Assembly: GCA_052143655.1 (NCBI GenBank)
Contig: JBKQSL010000327.1
Location: forward strand, 1 to 35,190
Length of the DNA: 35,190 nt
Direction: 5' to 3'
Source: CAVSUR01 sp052143655
Lineage (GTDB): Bacteria > Actinomycetota > Actinomycetes > Streptosporangiales > Streptosporangiaceae
Numbering within the stretch: position 1 is the first letter of the stretch; the number at the start of each line of letters is the position of its first letter. This document shows, one piece after another, positions 8,441 through 16,660 of the stretch. Position numbers and translations under genes: made by a program. The notes under the pieces are model-generated. The model was given only the letters and a program-made list of their open reading frames with translations. It was not told the origin of the DNA and searched no databases.

Positions 8441-8913
8441 CCCAGGCGGCTGGCGGCCCGGAGGCCAGGCTGGCCGAGCTCGGGCTGACGCTGCCGCCCG
8501 TGGTGGCCCCGCTGGCGGCCTACGTCCCCGCAGTGCGGTCCGGCAGCTACGTATACACGGCGGGGCAGCTGCCCCTGGCGGACGGCAAGCTGCTGGCAGC
8601 CGGCAAGGTCGGGGCCGAGATCGACCCGGCACGCGCCGCCGAGCTGGCTCGGACCTGCGCCCTGAACGCGGTCGCGGCGGCGGCGTCGGCGGCCGGCGGG
8701 CTGGCGGCGATCCGGCGCATCGTGAAGGTGACAGGCTTCGTGGCCAGCGCCCCGGACTTCACCGGCCAGCCGCAGGTGGTCAACGGGGCAAGCGAGCTGC
8801 TGCTGGAGATCTTCGGCGACGCCGGGCTGCACGCGCGCAGTGCCGTCGGGACCGCGGTGCTGCCGATGGACGCTCCGGTGGAGATCGAGCTGATCGCCGA
8901 GGTCGGTGACTGA
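8437..8913 (+). CDS. RidA/YjgF-family protein
   Basis: A 158-residue member of the RidA/YER057c/UK114 superfamily. The visible family pattern includes YVYTAGQLPLADGKL, then ARTCALNAVAAAASAAGGL and the C-terminal SAVGTAVLPMDAPVEIELIA. RidA enzymes hydrolyse reactive enamine/imine intermediates released by PLP enzymes. The canonical C-terminal arginine in the RxxV/GVxxLP region is not evident (SAVGTAVLP instead), so imine deaminase activity is uncertain. The protein is longer than classical RidA (about 130 residues), fitting the YjgF-like subgroup found beside Crp in actinobacteria. It starts in the stop codon of the DUF4177 gene, and its end overlaps the NUDIX start by 8 nt. Confidence 0.88.
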   Translation: MTQAAGGPEARLAELGLTLPPVVAPLAAYVPAVRSGSYVYTAGQLPLADGKLLAAGKVGAEIDPARAAELARTCALNAVAAAASAAGGLAAIRRIVKVTGFVASAPDFTGQPQVVNGASELLLEIFGDAGLHARSAVGTAVLPMDAPVEIELIAEVGD

Positions 8914-9865
8914 GCAACCGCCCGCCGGCCAGGCCGGCGCGGATGGGGCGGACCGCGCGGACCGGGTCACCATCCGGTTCCCGGGCCGGCTCACCGAATC
9001 GGCCCGCGAGGTGATCGAGGGCCGGCGTGCCCCTGCCGTCCCGCGCGACGCGGCCACGGTGATGCTGCTGCGGCCCGCCGGGGCGGGCCGCCCCGGCGGC
9101 CGGAACGCCACCGGAGCCGGCCGCGCCAGCCCGCCCAGCCGCGGCGGTCCCGCTGGCTTCGAGGTCTACATGCTGCGCCGCAAGCCCTCGATGGCGTTCG
9201 CCCCTGGTGCCTTCGTGTTCCCCGGCGGCGGCGTCGATGCCAGGGACGCGGAGGAAGAGGTGGCCTGGGCCGGCCGGGACATCGCCGCCTGGGGCGAGCT
9301 GCTAGCCGCGCCGCCGGAGCTGGCCCGCGCCCTGGTGTGCGCCGCGGTCCGGGAGACCTTCGAGGAGTCGGGCGTGCTGCTTGCCGGGCCGGACGCCGGC
9401 TCGGTCATCGCCGATACGACCAGCGCCGACTGGGAGGCCGACCGGCAGGCGCTGCTGGACCGCTCGCTGTCCCTGGCCGGGCTGCTGCACCGCCGCCGGC
9501 TGGTGCTGCGCAGTGACCTGCTGCGGGCCTGGTCACGGTGGATCACTCCGGCGGCCGCGCCGCGCCGCTTCGATGCCAGGTTCTTCGCGGCGGCTCTGCC
9601 GCCCGGCCAGCGGACCCGGGACGTGGGCGGCGAGGCCGCGGCGGTGACATGGATCGAGCCGGCCGCCGCCCTGGCGGCGGGCCGCCGCCGCGAGATCGAG
9701 CTGTGGCCGCCGACCGTCGTATCGCTGACCGAGCTGGCTGCCTGCGGGGACCTGGCGACCGCGCTGGCCGGGCCGCGCTCGGTCGTCCCCCGCATCCCCG
9801 AGATGCTGGTCGCCGAGGGGGCCGCGTGGCTGACGGTGCCAGGCATCACGGAGTACCCGCTATGA
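8906..9865 (+). CDS. NUDIX hydrolase (NUDT19-like)
   Basis: A 319-residue protein with a split Nudix box. GAFVFPGGGVD begins the motif, and after a longer insertion than usual AAVRETFEESGVLL supplies the REUxEExGU catalytic segment, with the metal-binding glutamates present. The long insertion and LRRKPSMAFAPGAFVFPGG resemble NUDT19/CoA-pyrophosphatase-like proteins. The substrate is therefore probably a nucleoside diphosphate linked to another moiety, but it cannot be read from sequence. The first ~55 residues are a poorly conserved Arg/Gly/Pro-rich segment. It starts by GTG inside the end of the RidA gene and its stop overlaps the MBL start (ATGA), placing it in a translationally coupled run. 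Confidence 0.88.
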   Translation: MTEQPPAGQAGADGADRADRVTIRFPGRLTESAREVIEGRRAPAVPRDAATVMLLRPAGAGRPGGRNATGAGRASPPSRGGPAGFEVYMLRRKPSMAFAPGAFVFPGGGVDARDAEEEVAWAGRDIAAWGELLAAPPELARALVCAAVRETFEESGVLLAGPDAGSVIADTTSADWEADRQALLDRSLSLAGLLHRRRLVLRSDLLRAWSRWITPAAAPRRFDARFFAAALPPGQRTRDVGGEAAAVTWIEPAAALAAGRRREIELWPPTVVSLTELAACGDLATALAGPRSVVPRIPEMLVAEGAAWLTVPGITEYPL

Positions 9866-10683
9866 CGGCCCCGGCCGGGCCGCCCGGGCAGCCGGCGGGC
9901 CGGGACGCCATCGACGGGTCCGGCACCTCGCGCGCCCGGTGCGTGCTGGCGCCCAACCCGTCACCGATGACCCTGGAGGGCACCAACACCTGGCTGATCG
10001 CCGAGCTGGGCTCGGCCACCGCCGCGGTGCTCGACCCCGGCCCGGCCGACGAGGGCCACCTGCGCCGGGTGCGCCAGCTCGCACGGGAGGCAGGACAGCG
10101 CATCACCACGATCCTGCTGACGCACGGGCACGACGACCACGCGGCGGGTGCCCGGCGGCTCGCCGAGCTGACCGGAGCGCCCGTGCTGGCCGCCGACCCC
10201 GCGCACCGGCTCGGGGACGAGGGCCTGCCGCCGGGTTCGGCGGTCACCGCCGGCGGCTGCGAGCTGCGCGCGGTCGCCACCCCCGGGCACACGCAGGACT
10301 CGGTCTGCTTCCAGCTCGCCGCGGACGGTGCGCTGTTCACCGGCGACACCGTGCTCGGCCGCGGCACCACCGTGCTGGCGCAGGACGGGAACCTGGCCGA
10401 CTACCTGCGCTCGCTGGACGTGCTGCGGTCACTGCCGGGGCTGCGCGTCCTGCTGCCCGGGCACGGGCCCGTGCTCGCGGACCCCGCCGGCACGCTGGAG
10501 TACTACCGCGCGCACCGGGCCGAGCGGCTGGCCGAGATCCGGGCCGCGCTGGCGGCCGGTGACACCACGGTCGAGCAGATCGTGGCCCGGGTCTACACCG
10601 ACGTCGACCAGGCCCTCTGGCCGTTCGCCGCCTGGTCAGTCCAGGCCCAGCTGGACTACCTGAACACGCAGGAGAACGCCTAG
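9862..10683 (+). CDS. MBL-fold metallohydrolase (LACTB2-like)
   Basis: A 273-residue metallo-beta-lactamase-fold hydrolase. The zinc-binding signature THGHDDH occupies 87-93. It is followed by TPGHTQDSVCF (third His), FTGDTVLG (bridging Asp) and LPGHGPV (last His), so both metal sites look intact. A C-terminal helical region (HRAERLAEIRAALAAG onward) matches the winged-helix-like tail of LACTB2-type hydrolases, some of which are endoribonucleases. The substrate is unknown. It is the Rv3677c equivalent in the conserved cluster. The ATG overlaps the preceding stop codon, and its TAG stop shares the palindrome CTAG with the stop of the convergent crp gene. Confidence 0.9.
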   Translation: MTAPAGPPGQPAGRDAIDGSGTSRARCVLAPNPSPMTLEGTNTWLIAELGSATAAVLDPGPADEGHLRRVRQLAREAGQRITTILLTHGHDDHAAGARRLAELTGAPVLAADPAHRLGDEGLPPGSAVTAGGCELRAVATPGHTQDSVCFQLAADGALFTGDTVLGRGTTVLAQDGNLADYLRSLDVLRSLPGLRVLLPGHGPVLADPAGTLEYYRAHRAERLAEIRAALAAGDTTVEQIVARVYTDVDQALWPFAAWSVQAQLDYLNTQENA

Positions 10684-11363
10684 CGGGCCCGCTTGCGCAG
10701 CCGCTCGGGGTCCAGGAGCAGCACCGACTTGGCCGACAGCTGGACCCAGCCGCGGCTGACGAAGTCTGCCAGCGCCTTGTTCACCGTCTCCCGGGATGCG
10801 CCGACGAGCTGGGCCAGCTCCTCCTGGGTCAGGTCGTGGTTGACCTGGACGCCGTCCTCCTGCCGCTCGCCGAATCGCTCGGACAGGTCGAGCAGCGCCT
10901 TGGCCACCCGGCCGGGGACGTCAGTGAAGACCAGGTCCGTGCGGTCGTCGTTGACCCGGCGCAGCCGCTGCGCCAGCGCCCGCAGCAGGTGCATCGCCAC
11001 CTCGGGCCGGGTGGCGAGCCAGCTGCGGATGAAGTCGTGAGCCAGGCCGGCCAGCCGCGCGTCGGTGACAGCGGTCGCGCTGGAAGTCCGCGGCCGCGGG
11101 TCGAACAGCGACAGCTCGCCGAACATCTCCCCGGGCCCGTGCACCGACAGCAGGTTCTCCCGGCCATCCGGGGCCGCGCGGGTGAGCTTGATCTTCCCGG
11201 TCAGCACCACGTACAGCTTGTCGCCCGGGTCCCCCTCGCTGAAGAGCCGGTCGCCACGGCTGATCTCGGTAATGGTCAGGCCGGTGCGCAGCGATTTGGC
11301 ATCGTCCTCGCTCAGCGCCCGGAACAACGGCGCCTGGCTGAGCACATCATCCGCGTGACTCAC
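10680..11363 (-). CDS. crp: Crp/Fnr-family cAMP receptor transcription regulator
   Basis: A 227-residue regulator. The N-terminal cyclic-nucleotide-binding domain carries the phosphate-binding cassette FGELSLFDPRPRTSSA (81-96), with the Glu and Arg used for cAMP contact. A dimerisation helix follows, then a winged helix-turn-helix around DLTQEELAQLVGASRETVNK (177-196). It is close to M. tuberculosis Crp (Rv3676) in both domains. It is expected to act as a global regulator responding to cAMP at TGTGA-N6-TCACA-type sites. The GTG start at 11363 is fixed by AGGAGGAGG six bases upstream. It lies 38 bp behind ppa on the same strand but a strong hairpin intervenes, so it may have its own promoter or depend on readthrough. 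Confidence 0.95.
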   Translation of the reverse strand: MSHADDVLSQAPLFRALSEDDAKSLRTGLTITEISRGDRLFSEGDPGDKLYVVLTGKIKLTRAAPDGRENLLSVHGPGEMFGELSLFDPRPRTSSATAVTDARLAGLAHDFIRSWLATRPEVAMHLLRALAQRLRRVNDDRTDLVFTDVPGRVAKALLDLSERFGERQEDGVQVNHDLTQEELAQLVGASRETVNKALADFVSRGWVQLSAKSVLLLDPERLRKRAR

Positions 11364-11401
11364 GGTGCCTCCTCCTCGCGTCATCCGGCTCTTAGTCTGG
11401 C

Positions 11402-11920
11402 CTATCTGGCTGGGCCAGCGGACGGCGGATGCCCGTCCGCTGACCCAGCCAGCCGCCGCCTGCACGCCTCGATCTCGTCCTCTGCCGCCGCCCGGCCGAC
11501 CCAGGTCTTGGCGTCCACTTCCTTGCCGGGCTCCAGGGCCTTGTAGACCTCGAAGAAGTGCTGGATCTCCAGCTGGTCGAAGGCCGGAACGTCATCGATG
11601 TCACGAAGGTGGGCGACCCGGGGATCGGTGGCCGGCACGCACAGCACCTTGTCGTCGGCGCCGTTCTCGTCATGCATCCGGAACATGCCGATCGCCCGGC
11701 AGCTGATCAGGCAGCCGGGAAAGGTCGGCTCCTCCAGCAGTACCAGCGCGTCCAGCGGGTCGCCGTCGTCGGCCAGCGTGTCCTCGATGAAGCCATAATC
11801 GGCGGGATACCTGGTTGAGGTGAACAGCATCCGGTCCAGCCGGATCCGGCCGGTCTCGTGGTCCATCTCGTATTTGTTGCGCTGGCCCTTGGGGATCTCG
11901 ATGACTACTTCGAACTCCAC
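11402..11920 (-). CDS. ppa: Inorganic pyrophosphatase
   Basis: A 172-residue family I soluble pyrophosphatase that hydrolyses PPi to two phosphates in the cytosol, pulling biosynthetic reactions forward. Catalytic blocks visible are EIPKGQRNKYEMD, YPADYGFIEDT and the metal-binding DGDPLDALVL signature. KTWVGRAAAEDEIEAC closes the fold. The last ~15 residues (SADGHPPSAGPAR) extend beyond the usual end and are encoded by one arm of a strong hairpin. The GTG start at 11920 has AGGAG about eight bases upstream. It diverges from dacB, the same pairing as Rv3628/Rv3627c in M. tuberculosis. Confidence 0.96.
   Translation of the reverse strand: MEFEVVIEIPKGQRNKYEMDHETGRIRLDRMLFTSTRYPADYGFIEDTLADDGDPLDALVLLEEPTFPGCLISCRAIGMFRMHDENGADDKVLCVPATDPRVAHLRDIDDVPAFDQLEIQHFFEVYKALEPGKEVDAKTWVGRAAAEDEIEACRRRLAGSADGHPPSAGPAR
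11408..11450. terminator. Strong hairpin over the 3' end of ppa
   Basis: Two 17-base arms (11408-11424 and 11434-11450) pair with a single mismatch around a 9-base loop; in the minus-strand transcript that mismatch is a G-U pair. The hairpin covers ppa's last codons and ends three bases before its stop codon. It could terminate ppa transcription, reduce crp readthrough, or protect the ppa mRNA. There is no U-tract. Confidence 0.5.
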
Positions 11921-11976
11921 GATCGCATCTCCTCGGCCCGTAGATGATTGACTGCGTTGCCTGGTTGTTCTACCCG

Positions 11977-11997
11977 CGTGAAGTCGATGACCTCACG
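11977..11997. promoter_or_regulatory. Interrupted palindrome between ppa and dacB
   Basis: CGTGA-N-GTC-N3-GAC-N-TCACG forms a 21-bp dyad with eight paired positions per arm. It lies in the 109-bp divergent region, 33 bp before dacB. The geometry suits a dimeric regulator. It is not a Crp site, since the TGTGA/TCACA spacing would be six bases rather than eleven. Confidence 0.4.
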
Positions 11998-12029
11998 TCA
12001 GAGCCCAGCATCTCGCGAAAGGACGTTTC

Positions 12030-13478
12030 GTGGTGAGCCGGCTCCACCGGATGGCGCTGCTGTGCCTGGCGCTGCTGTGCGCAGTCACGATCGGCGCCGG
12101 CGCGGCCGTGGCCCGGCTGCTGCCCCCCCGGCTGGCCCGCTGGCACATTCCCACCGTGGCCGGGCGGCTGTCCGGTGCCGCCGGTGCCGTCCTGACGCCG
12201 GCCGGCATGGCCGGCGCTGCCGGTGCCGCCGCGGGTCCTGCCGCCACGCCCGCCGGCGTCGCCGCCATCCTGCGCGCCCTGGCCGGCTCGCCGGCGCTGG
12301 GGTCGCACGCGGGCGTGGAGGTTACCGACCTGCGCACCGGCCAGGTGCTGTACGCGCGGTCCGCGGGCTCGGGCTTCGCCCCGGCGTCCACCACCAAGGT
12401 CGCCACCGCGACCGCCGCGCTGGCGGCGCTGGGCGCGGGCGCCCGCTTTGCCACCAGGGTCGTGGCCGGGTCCGTGCCCGGCACTGTCGTCCTGGTCGGC
12501 GGTGGCGACCCGACGCTGGCGGCGGGCCGGCCGCCGGCGTCGGACTACCCGCGGCCGGCCTCGCTGCTGTCCCTCGCCGCGGCCACGGCGCGCGCGCTGC
12601 GGGCGCGCGGTGAGACGGCGGTCCGGCTGGCCTATGACACCAGCCTGTTCACCGGCCCGGCCTTCGCGCCCGGCTGGACGCCCGGTTACGTGACGACCGG
12701 GAACGTCACCGCGATCACCGCACTGGAAGTGGACCAGGGCCGCCTGACGCCGTCCGGCGCCCCGCAGGATGCCGACGTGCCGGCCAATGCCCGGCCCCGG
12801 TCATCCGACCCGGCTGCCGAGGCAGCGCAGGCCTTCGCCGGCTTCCTGGCCCGGGACGGAATCCGGCTGCTGGGGACGCCGGCGCCGGGCGCCGCCGGGC
12901 GGGGAGCCCGGCCGCTGGCCACCGTCTGGTCGCCGCCGCTCGCCGCGGTGATCGCGCAGATGCTGACCGAGAGCAACAACGTCATCGCGGAGAACCTGGC
13001 CCGGCATGTCGCGATCGCGGCCGGCCGCCCGGCGTCCTTCAGCGGGGCTGCGGCCGCCGAGCAGGCAGTGCTGGGCCGGCTCGGCGTGCCCGGCGGGGTG
13101 CACCTGGTGGACGGCAGCGGCCTGTCCCCCCGGGACCGGGTCACTCCTGCCGCCCTGATCAGGCTGCTGGCCGTGGCAGCCGCCAGCCCGCGGCTGCGCC
13201 CGGTGCTCGCCGGGTTGCCGGTCGCGGGTTTTTCCGGCACCCTCGGGCCGGGCGGGAGCGCTTTCGCCACCATCGGCCGGGCCGGCCTCGGGACGGTGCG
13301 GGCCAAGACCGGCAACCTGACCACGGTGGCCGCGCTCGCCGGGATCGCCTACGCGCGCAACGGCGAGCTGATCTCCTTCGCCATCATGGCCGACCGGCTC
13401 CCGGCGAACGGGCTGGCCGCCGGCGCGGCGGACATGGCCCGGATCGCCACGGCCCTGGCGGGCTGCGGCTGCCACTAG
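12030..13478 (+). CDS. dacB: D-alanyl-D-alanine carboxypeptidase/endopeptidase (PBP4/DacB type)
   Basis: A 482-residue low-molecular-mass penicillin-binding protein of the S13 (PBP4) family. An N-terminal hydrophobic segment (about 8-29) exports or anchors it. The active-site motifs are STTK (Ser 120, Lys 123), SNN (315-317) and KTG (426-428). A long insertion between the first and second motifs is typical of the family. It trims the terminal D-alanine or cleaves cross-links in peptidoglycan outside the membrane. An Ala/Gly-rich linker occupies about 45-78. GAAAGGA precedes tandem GTG codons at 12030 and 12033; either could be the start. It diverges from ppa and is followed by a palindromic terminator-like sequence before the zinc protease gene. 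Confidence 0.94.
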   Translation: MVSRLHRMALLCLALLCAVTIGAGAAVARLLPPRLARWHIPTVAGRLSGAAGAVLTPAGMAGAAGAAAGPAATPAGVAAILRALAGSPALGSHAGVEVTDLRTGQVLYARSAGSGFAPASTTKVATATAALAALGAGARFATRVVAGSVPGTVVLVGGGDPTLAAGRPPASDYPRPASLLSLAAATARALRARGETAVRLAYDTSLFTGPAFAPGWTPGYVTTGNVTAITALEVDQGRLTPSGAPQDADVPANARPRSSDPAAEAAQAFAGFLARDGIRLLGTPAPGAAGRGARPLATVWSPPLAAVIAQMLTESNNVIAENLARHVAIAAGRPASFSGAAAAEQAVLGRLGVPGGVHLVDGSGLSPRDRVTPAALIRLLAVAAASPRLRPVLAGLPVAGFSGTLGPGGSAFATIGRAGLGTVRAKTGNLTTVAALAGIAYARNGELISFAIMADRLPANGLAAGAADMARIATALAGCGCH

Positions 13479-13492
13479 CGCGCCACCGCCTG

Positions 13493-13516
13493 CCGCGGTC
13501 CGGGCCCGGACCGCGG
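13493..13516. terminator. Perfect 24-bp palindrome after dacB
   Basis: The arms CCGCGGTCCGGG and CCCGGACCGCGG are exact complements. The sequence begins 15 bases after the dacB stop codon. As RNA it makes a stem of about ten pairs with a GGCC loop. It probably ends the dacB transcript; the 140 bp that follow would then hold the promoter of the zinc protease-tilS-hpt run. Confidence 0.5.
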
Positions 13517-13659
13517 TGCGGCCCGGCGAGCCAGGCCGGCCCGCTGGCCGATGACAGCCGGGGGCATGACAGCGCCGCAGGCGGGCATGATGGCGGGGCC
13601 GCGGCAATTGCCCGGCCCGGCCGGAGCCAGCCGCTCCGGCGTCCACATACGGTGGAGGG

Positions 13660-14763
13660 GTGAGCAGCTCGCAGATGATCGACTGGGATGTCGCCACCGC
13701 CACCGGGGTCCGGTGGGTCAGGCCGGGACCGCAGATCAGCATGGCGCAGGCCCGGCGGGTGGTCGCCGAGCTACGCGATCTGGCCGTGGCGGTCCAGGAG
13801 CCGGTCCGCGACGTGACCCTGCTGCCCGGGCCCGGCGGTGACGGCCAGGTCGCCATCGTGGACCGGCCGGCCTGGATCCGGGCCAACGTGGACGGCTTCC
13901 GGGTCGTCTTCGACCCGCTGGTGGAGCACCTGGCCGAACGCGGGGCCGCGCCGCCGCCGGGGTCGATGCTCACCGCGGTTTCTTCGCGGGTTACCGGGAT
14001 GCAGGCCGGGCTGATCCTGGCCTACCTCGCCGCCCGGGTGCTCGGCCAGTACGAGCTGTTCCTGCCGCCGGACCCGGACGCGCTCGCGCCGGACGCGCCG
14101 GCCGGCCGGCTCACCCTGGTCGCGCCCAACATCGTCATGATCGAGCAGGAGCTCGGCGTCGACCCGCATGACTTCCGGCGGTGGGTCTGCCTGCACGAGG
14201 AGACGCACCGCACCCAGTTCACCTCGGTGCCGTGGCTGCGGCCCTATGTCCAGGAGCAGATGACCAAGTTCCTGCTCGCTTCCGAGCTGGACCCCGCCTC
14301 CATCCTGGACCGGCTGCGCGCCGCCACTGACGCGGTCGCCGGCGCGGTCCGCGGCACCGATGGCGAGAGCGTCATCGAGGCCATCCAGAGCCCGCGCCAG
14401 CGCGCCATCCTGGACCGGCTGACCTCGGTCATGACGCTGGTCGAGGGGCACGGCGACTACGTAATGGACGCGGTCGGGCCGAGCGTGGTGCCGTCGGTGG
14501 CCGAGATCCGGGCCAAGTTCAGTGCCCGGCGCGGCTCGGCGGGCCGGATCGAGCAGGTGATCCGCAGGATTCTCGGCATCGACCTGAAGATGAAGCAGTA
14601 CGAGCAGGGCTCGCGGTTCGTCCGCACGGTGGTGGCCGAGGCGGGCATGGCGACGTTCAACAAGGTGTGGACGTCACCGCAGACGCTGCCCGACAAGGAC
14701 GAGATCAGCCATCCGCAGGCCTGGCTGGAGCGGGTGGACGGCACCGGCGCGGCCGCCGGCTGA
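13660..14763 (+). CDS. Zinc-dependent metalloprotease-like protein (coenzyme F420 biosynthesis-associated, DUF2342)
   Basis: A 367-residue protein of the Zincin_2/DUF2342 family. The zincin motif HEETH lies at 179-183, with Glu 180 the expected catalytic base. A downstream conserved VMTLVEGHGDYVMDAVG may supply a further ligand. The family is annotated as coenzyme F420 biosynthesis-associated because of co-occurrence, but its substrate is unknown to me. It corresponds to Rv3626c and stands immediately before tilS, six bases apart. No export signal is seen, so it is probably cytosolic. The start is uncertain: GTG at 13660 was chosen; ATG at 13675 would also preserve the conserved IDWDVA segment. 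Confidence 0.9.
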   Translation: MSSSQMIDWDVATATGVRWVRPGPQISMAQARRVVAELRDLAVAVQEPVRDVTLLPGPGGDGQVAIVDRPAWIRANVDGFRVVFDPLVEHLAERGAAPPPGSMLTAVSSRVTGMQAGLILAYLAARVLGQYELFLPPDPDALAPDAPAGRLTLVAPNIVMIEQELGVDPHDFRRWVCLHEETHRTQFTSVPWLRPYVQEQMTKFLLASELDPASILDRLRAATDAVAGAVRGTDGESVIEAIQSPRQRAILDRLTSVMTLVEGHGDYVMDAVGPSVVPSVAEIRAKFSARRGSAGRIEQVIRRILGIDLKMKQYEQGSRFVRTVVAEAGMATFNKVWTSPQTLPDKDEISHPQAWLERVDGTGAAAG

Positions 14764-14769
14764 CCGGCG

Positions 14770-15801
14770 ATGGGCCCGCATCCCGCGGTCGCGCAGGTCC
14801 GGCTGGCGGTCCGGCGCAGCCTGGCGGGCATCGGCCGCGGTGAGCTCGTGCTCGCCGCCTGCTCCGGCGGCGCCGACTCACTGGCGCTGGCCGGGGCGCT
14901 GGCGTTCGAGGGTCCCCGGCTGGGACTGCGGCCGGGGGCGGTCACCGTGGACCACGGCCTGCAGCCGGGCTCGGCCGACCGGGCCCGCGAGCTGGCCGGC
15001 GTGCTGGCCGGCCAGGGCCTCGACCCGGTGCGCAGCGTGGCCGTGACCGTGGCCGCCCGGGGCGGCCCGCCCGGATCCCTGCCCTATCCCGGCCCGGAGG
15101 CAGCCGCCCGGCAGGCCCGGTACGCGGCCCTGGACCAGGTCGCAGCCGCCACCGGGGCCGCCGCCATACTGCTCGGCCATACCCTCGATGACCAGGCCGA
15201 GTCGGTGCTGCTCGGACTGGCCCGCGGCTCGGGTGCCCGGTCCATGGCAGGCATGCCGGCCGTGGCGGGCCGGTACCGGCGGCCGCTGCTGGCGGTGCGC
15301 CGGGCCGCCACCAGGGCGGCCTGCACGGCACTGGACCTGCAGCCGTGGGATGACCCGCATAACGCCAACCCCGCCTTCACCCGGGCCCGGATCCGCGCCG
15401 AGCTGCTGCCCCTCATGGCCGAGGTACTCGGCCCGGGGGTGCCCGAGGCGCTGGCCAGGACCGCCTGCCAGCTGCGGGCCGACGCGGACGTGCTGGACAG
15501 CCTCGCCGCGGCCGAGTCGGCCAGGGTGACGGCCCCGGACGGCTCGCTGCCCGCCGCCGAGCTGGCCCGGCTGCCCGCCGCAATCCGCGCGCGGCTGCTG
15601 CGCGCTGCGGCCGTCGCCGCGGGAGTGCCGCCTGGCCAGCTCAGCGCCCGGCACGTCAGCGCGATGGACGCGCTGGTCACCGGCTGGCACGGGCAGCGCG
15701 GCACGGACCTGCCTGGCGGGGTCCGGTGCTGGCGGCGGTATGACAGGCTGCTATTCGGCGCGCGGACATCCGGGGCGCATCAGGCAGATGCCCGCGCCTA
15801 G
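14770..15801 (+). CDS. tilS: tRNA(Ile)-lysidine synthase
   Basis: A 343-residue N-type ATP pyrophosphatase. The PP-loop SGGADS sits at 32-37. It is followed by VTVDHGLQPGS and ILLGHTLDDQAESVLLGLARGSG, both standard TilS segments. TilS attaches lysine to cytidine 34 of tRNA-Ile(CAU), switching its specificity from AUG to AUA. The C-terminal part (AELARLPAAIRARLLRAAAV) matches the substrate-binding domain of actinobacterial enzymes; the larger E. coli-type C-terminal region is absent. It sits between the zinc protease and hpt, the usual actinobacterial order. No strong ribosome site precedes the ATG, so translation may depend on coupling. Confidence 0.94.
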   Translation: MGPHPAVAQVRLAVRRSLAGIGRGELVLAACSGGADSLALAGALAFEGPRLGLRPGAVTVDHGLQPGSADRARELAGVLAGQGLDPVRSVAVTVAARGGPPGSLPYPGPEAAARQARYAALDQVAAATGAAAILLGHTLDDQAESVLLGLARGSGARSMAGMPAVAGRYRRPLLAVRRAATRAACTALDLQPWDDPHNANPAFTRARIRAELLPLMAEVLGPGVPEALARTACQLRADADVLDSLAAAESARVTAPDGSLPAAELARLPAAIRARLLRAAAVAAGVPPGQLSARHVSAMDALVTGWHGQRGTDLPGGVRCWRRYDRLLFGARTSGAHQADARA

Positions 15802-15827
15802 GCGCTAGGCGGAAGAGGTGAGCGCAG

Positions 15828-16433
15828 GTGGATGCTGGCGACATGGGCGCGGACCTTGAGGAGGTCCTCATCTCCCCCGCGCAGCTGCAGCGGCGGATCA
15901 CCGAGCTGGCCGCGCAGATCGACGCCGATTACGCCGGCCGTGACCTGCTGCTGATCGGCGTGCTCAAGGGCGCGGTGATGGTGATGGCCGACCTGGCTCG
16001 CGCCCTGCACCTGCCGGTGCAGATGGACTGGATGGCGGTGTCCTCCTACGGATCGGGCACCAAGTCGTCCGGCGTGGTCCGCATCCTGAAGGACCTCGAC
16101 GCCGACATCAGCGGCCGGCACGTGCTCGTCGTAGAGGACATCGTGGACTCCGGCCTGACCCTTTCCTGGCTGGTGCAGAACCTGCAGTCACGCGAGCCGG
16201 CCTCAGTGCGGGTCTGCGCTCTGCTGCGCAAGCCGGCCGCGGTCCTGATGCCGGTTGAGGTGACCTACATGGGCTTCGACATCGAGGACAAGTTCGTGAT
16301 CGGCTACGGGCTCGACTACGCCGAGCGCTTCCGGAACCTGCCGTTTATCGGGACGCTGGCACCCCGGGTTTACTCCGGCCGGGATCAGGCCGGACCGGCC
16401 GCCCGGCAGCGGGGGAACACAAGCCGTAGTTAA
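15828..16433 (+). CDS. hpt: Hypoxanthine phosphoribosyltransferase
   Basis: A 201-residue type I phosphoribosyltransferase. The PRPP-binding motif VVEDIVDSGLT occupies 101-111, preceded by the flexible-loop region SSYGSGTKSSGVVRI and the LLIGVLKGAV segment. EDKFVIGYGLDYAERFRNLP near the C-terminus supplies the purine-binding part. It salvages hypoxanthine and probably guanine to IMP/GMP using PRPP. The tilS-hpt-ftsH arrangement is widely conserved in bacteria. GTG at 15828 was chosen because GGAAGAGG lies at a suitable distance; an ATG at 15843 is possible. The last ~20 residues are a non-conserved polar tail. Confidence 0.95.
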   Translation: MDAGDMGADLEEVLISPAQLQRRITELAAQIDADYAGRDLLLIGVLKGAVMVMADLARALHLPVQMDWMAVSSYGSGTKSSGVVRILKDLDADISGRHVLVVEDIVDSGLTLSWLVQNLQSREPASVRVCALLRKPAAVLMPVEVTYMGFDIEDKFVIGYGLDYAERFRNLPFIGTLAPRVYSGRDQAGPAARQRGNTSRS

Positions 16434-16660
16434 ATACGTTCACCGGGGTAGAAGGACATAGTGCACGGTCGCGGGGTCGTCGCGGTGTCTTGGCCGTGCC
16501 GGCAGCAGCCGGCGCGGTGTACCGTCGATTATTCCCGCGAATATGCAGGGACACCAAGGCCGCGCGCGAACGCTGGGGCGCGCGGCAGTCCTGCCGGGTG
16601 GCGGCTGGACACGAGGCTCGTCAGGAGGGAACGGCCCGGACCCGGCGGGGCCGCTCATCG

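Noticed and set aside
11977..11997. Crp-binding site
   Set aside because: The half-sites resemble GTGA/TCAC but are separated by eleven bases rather than six.
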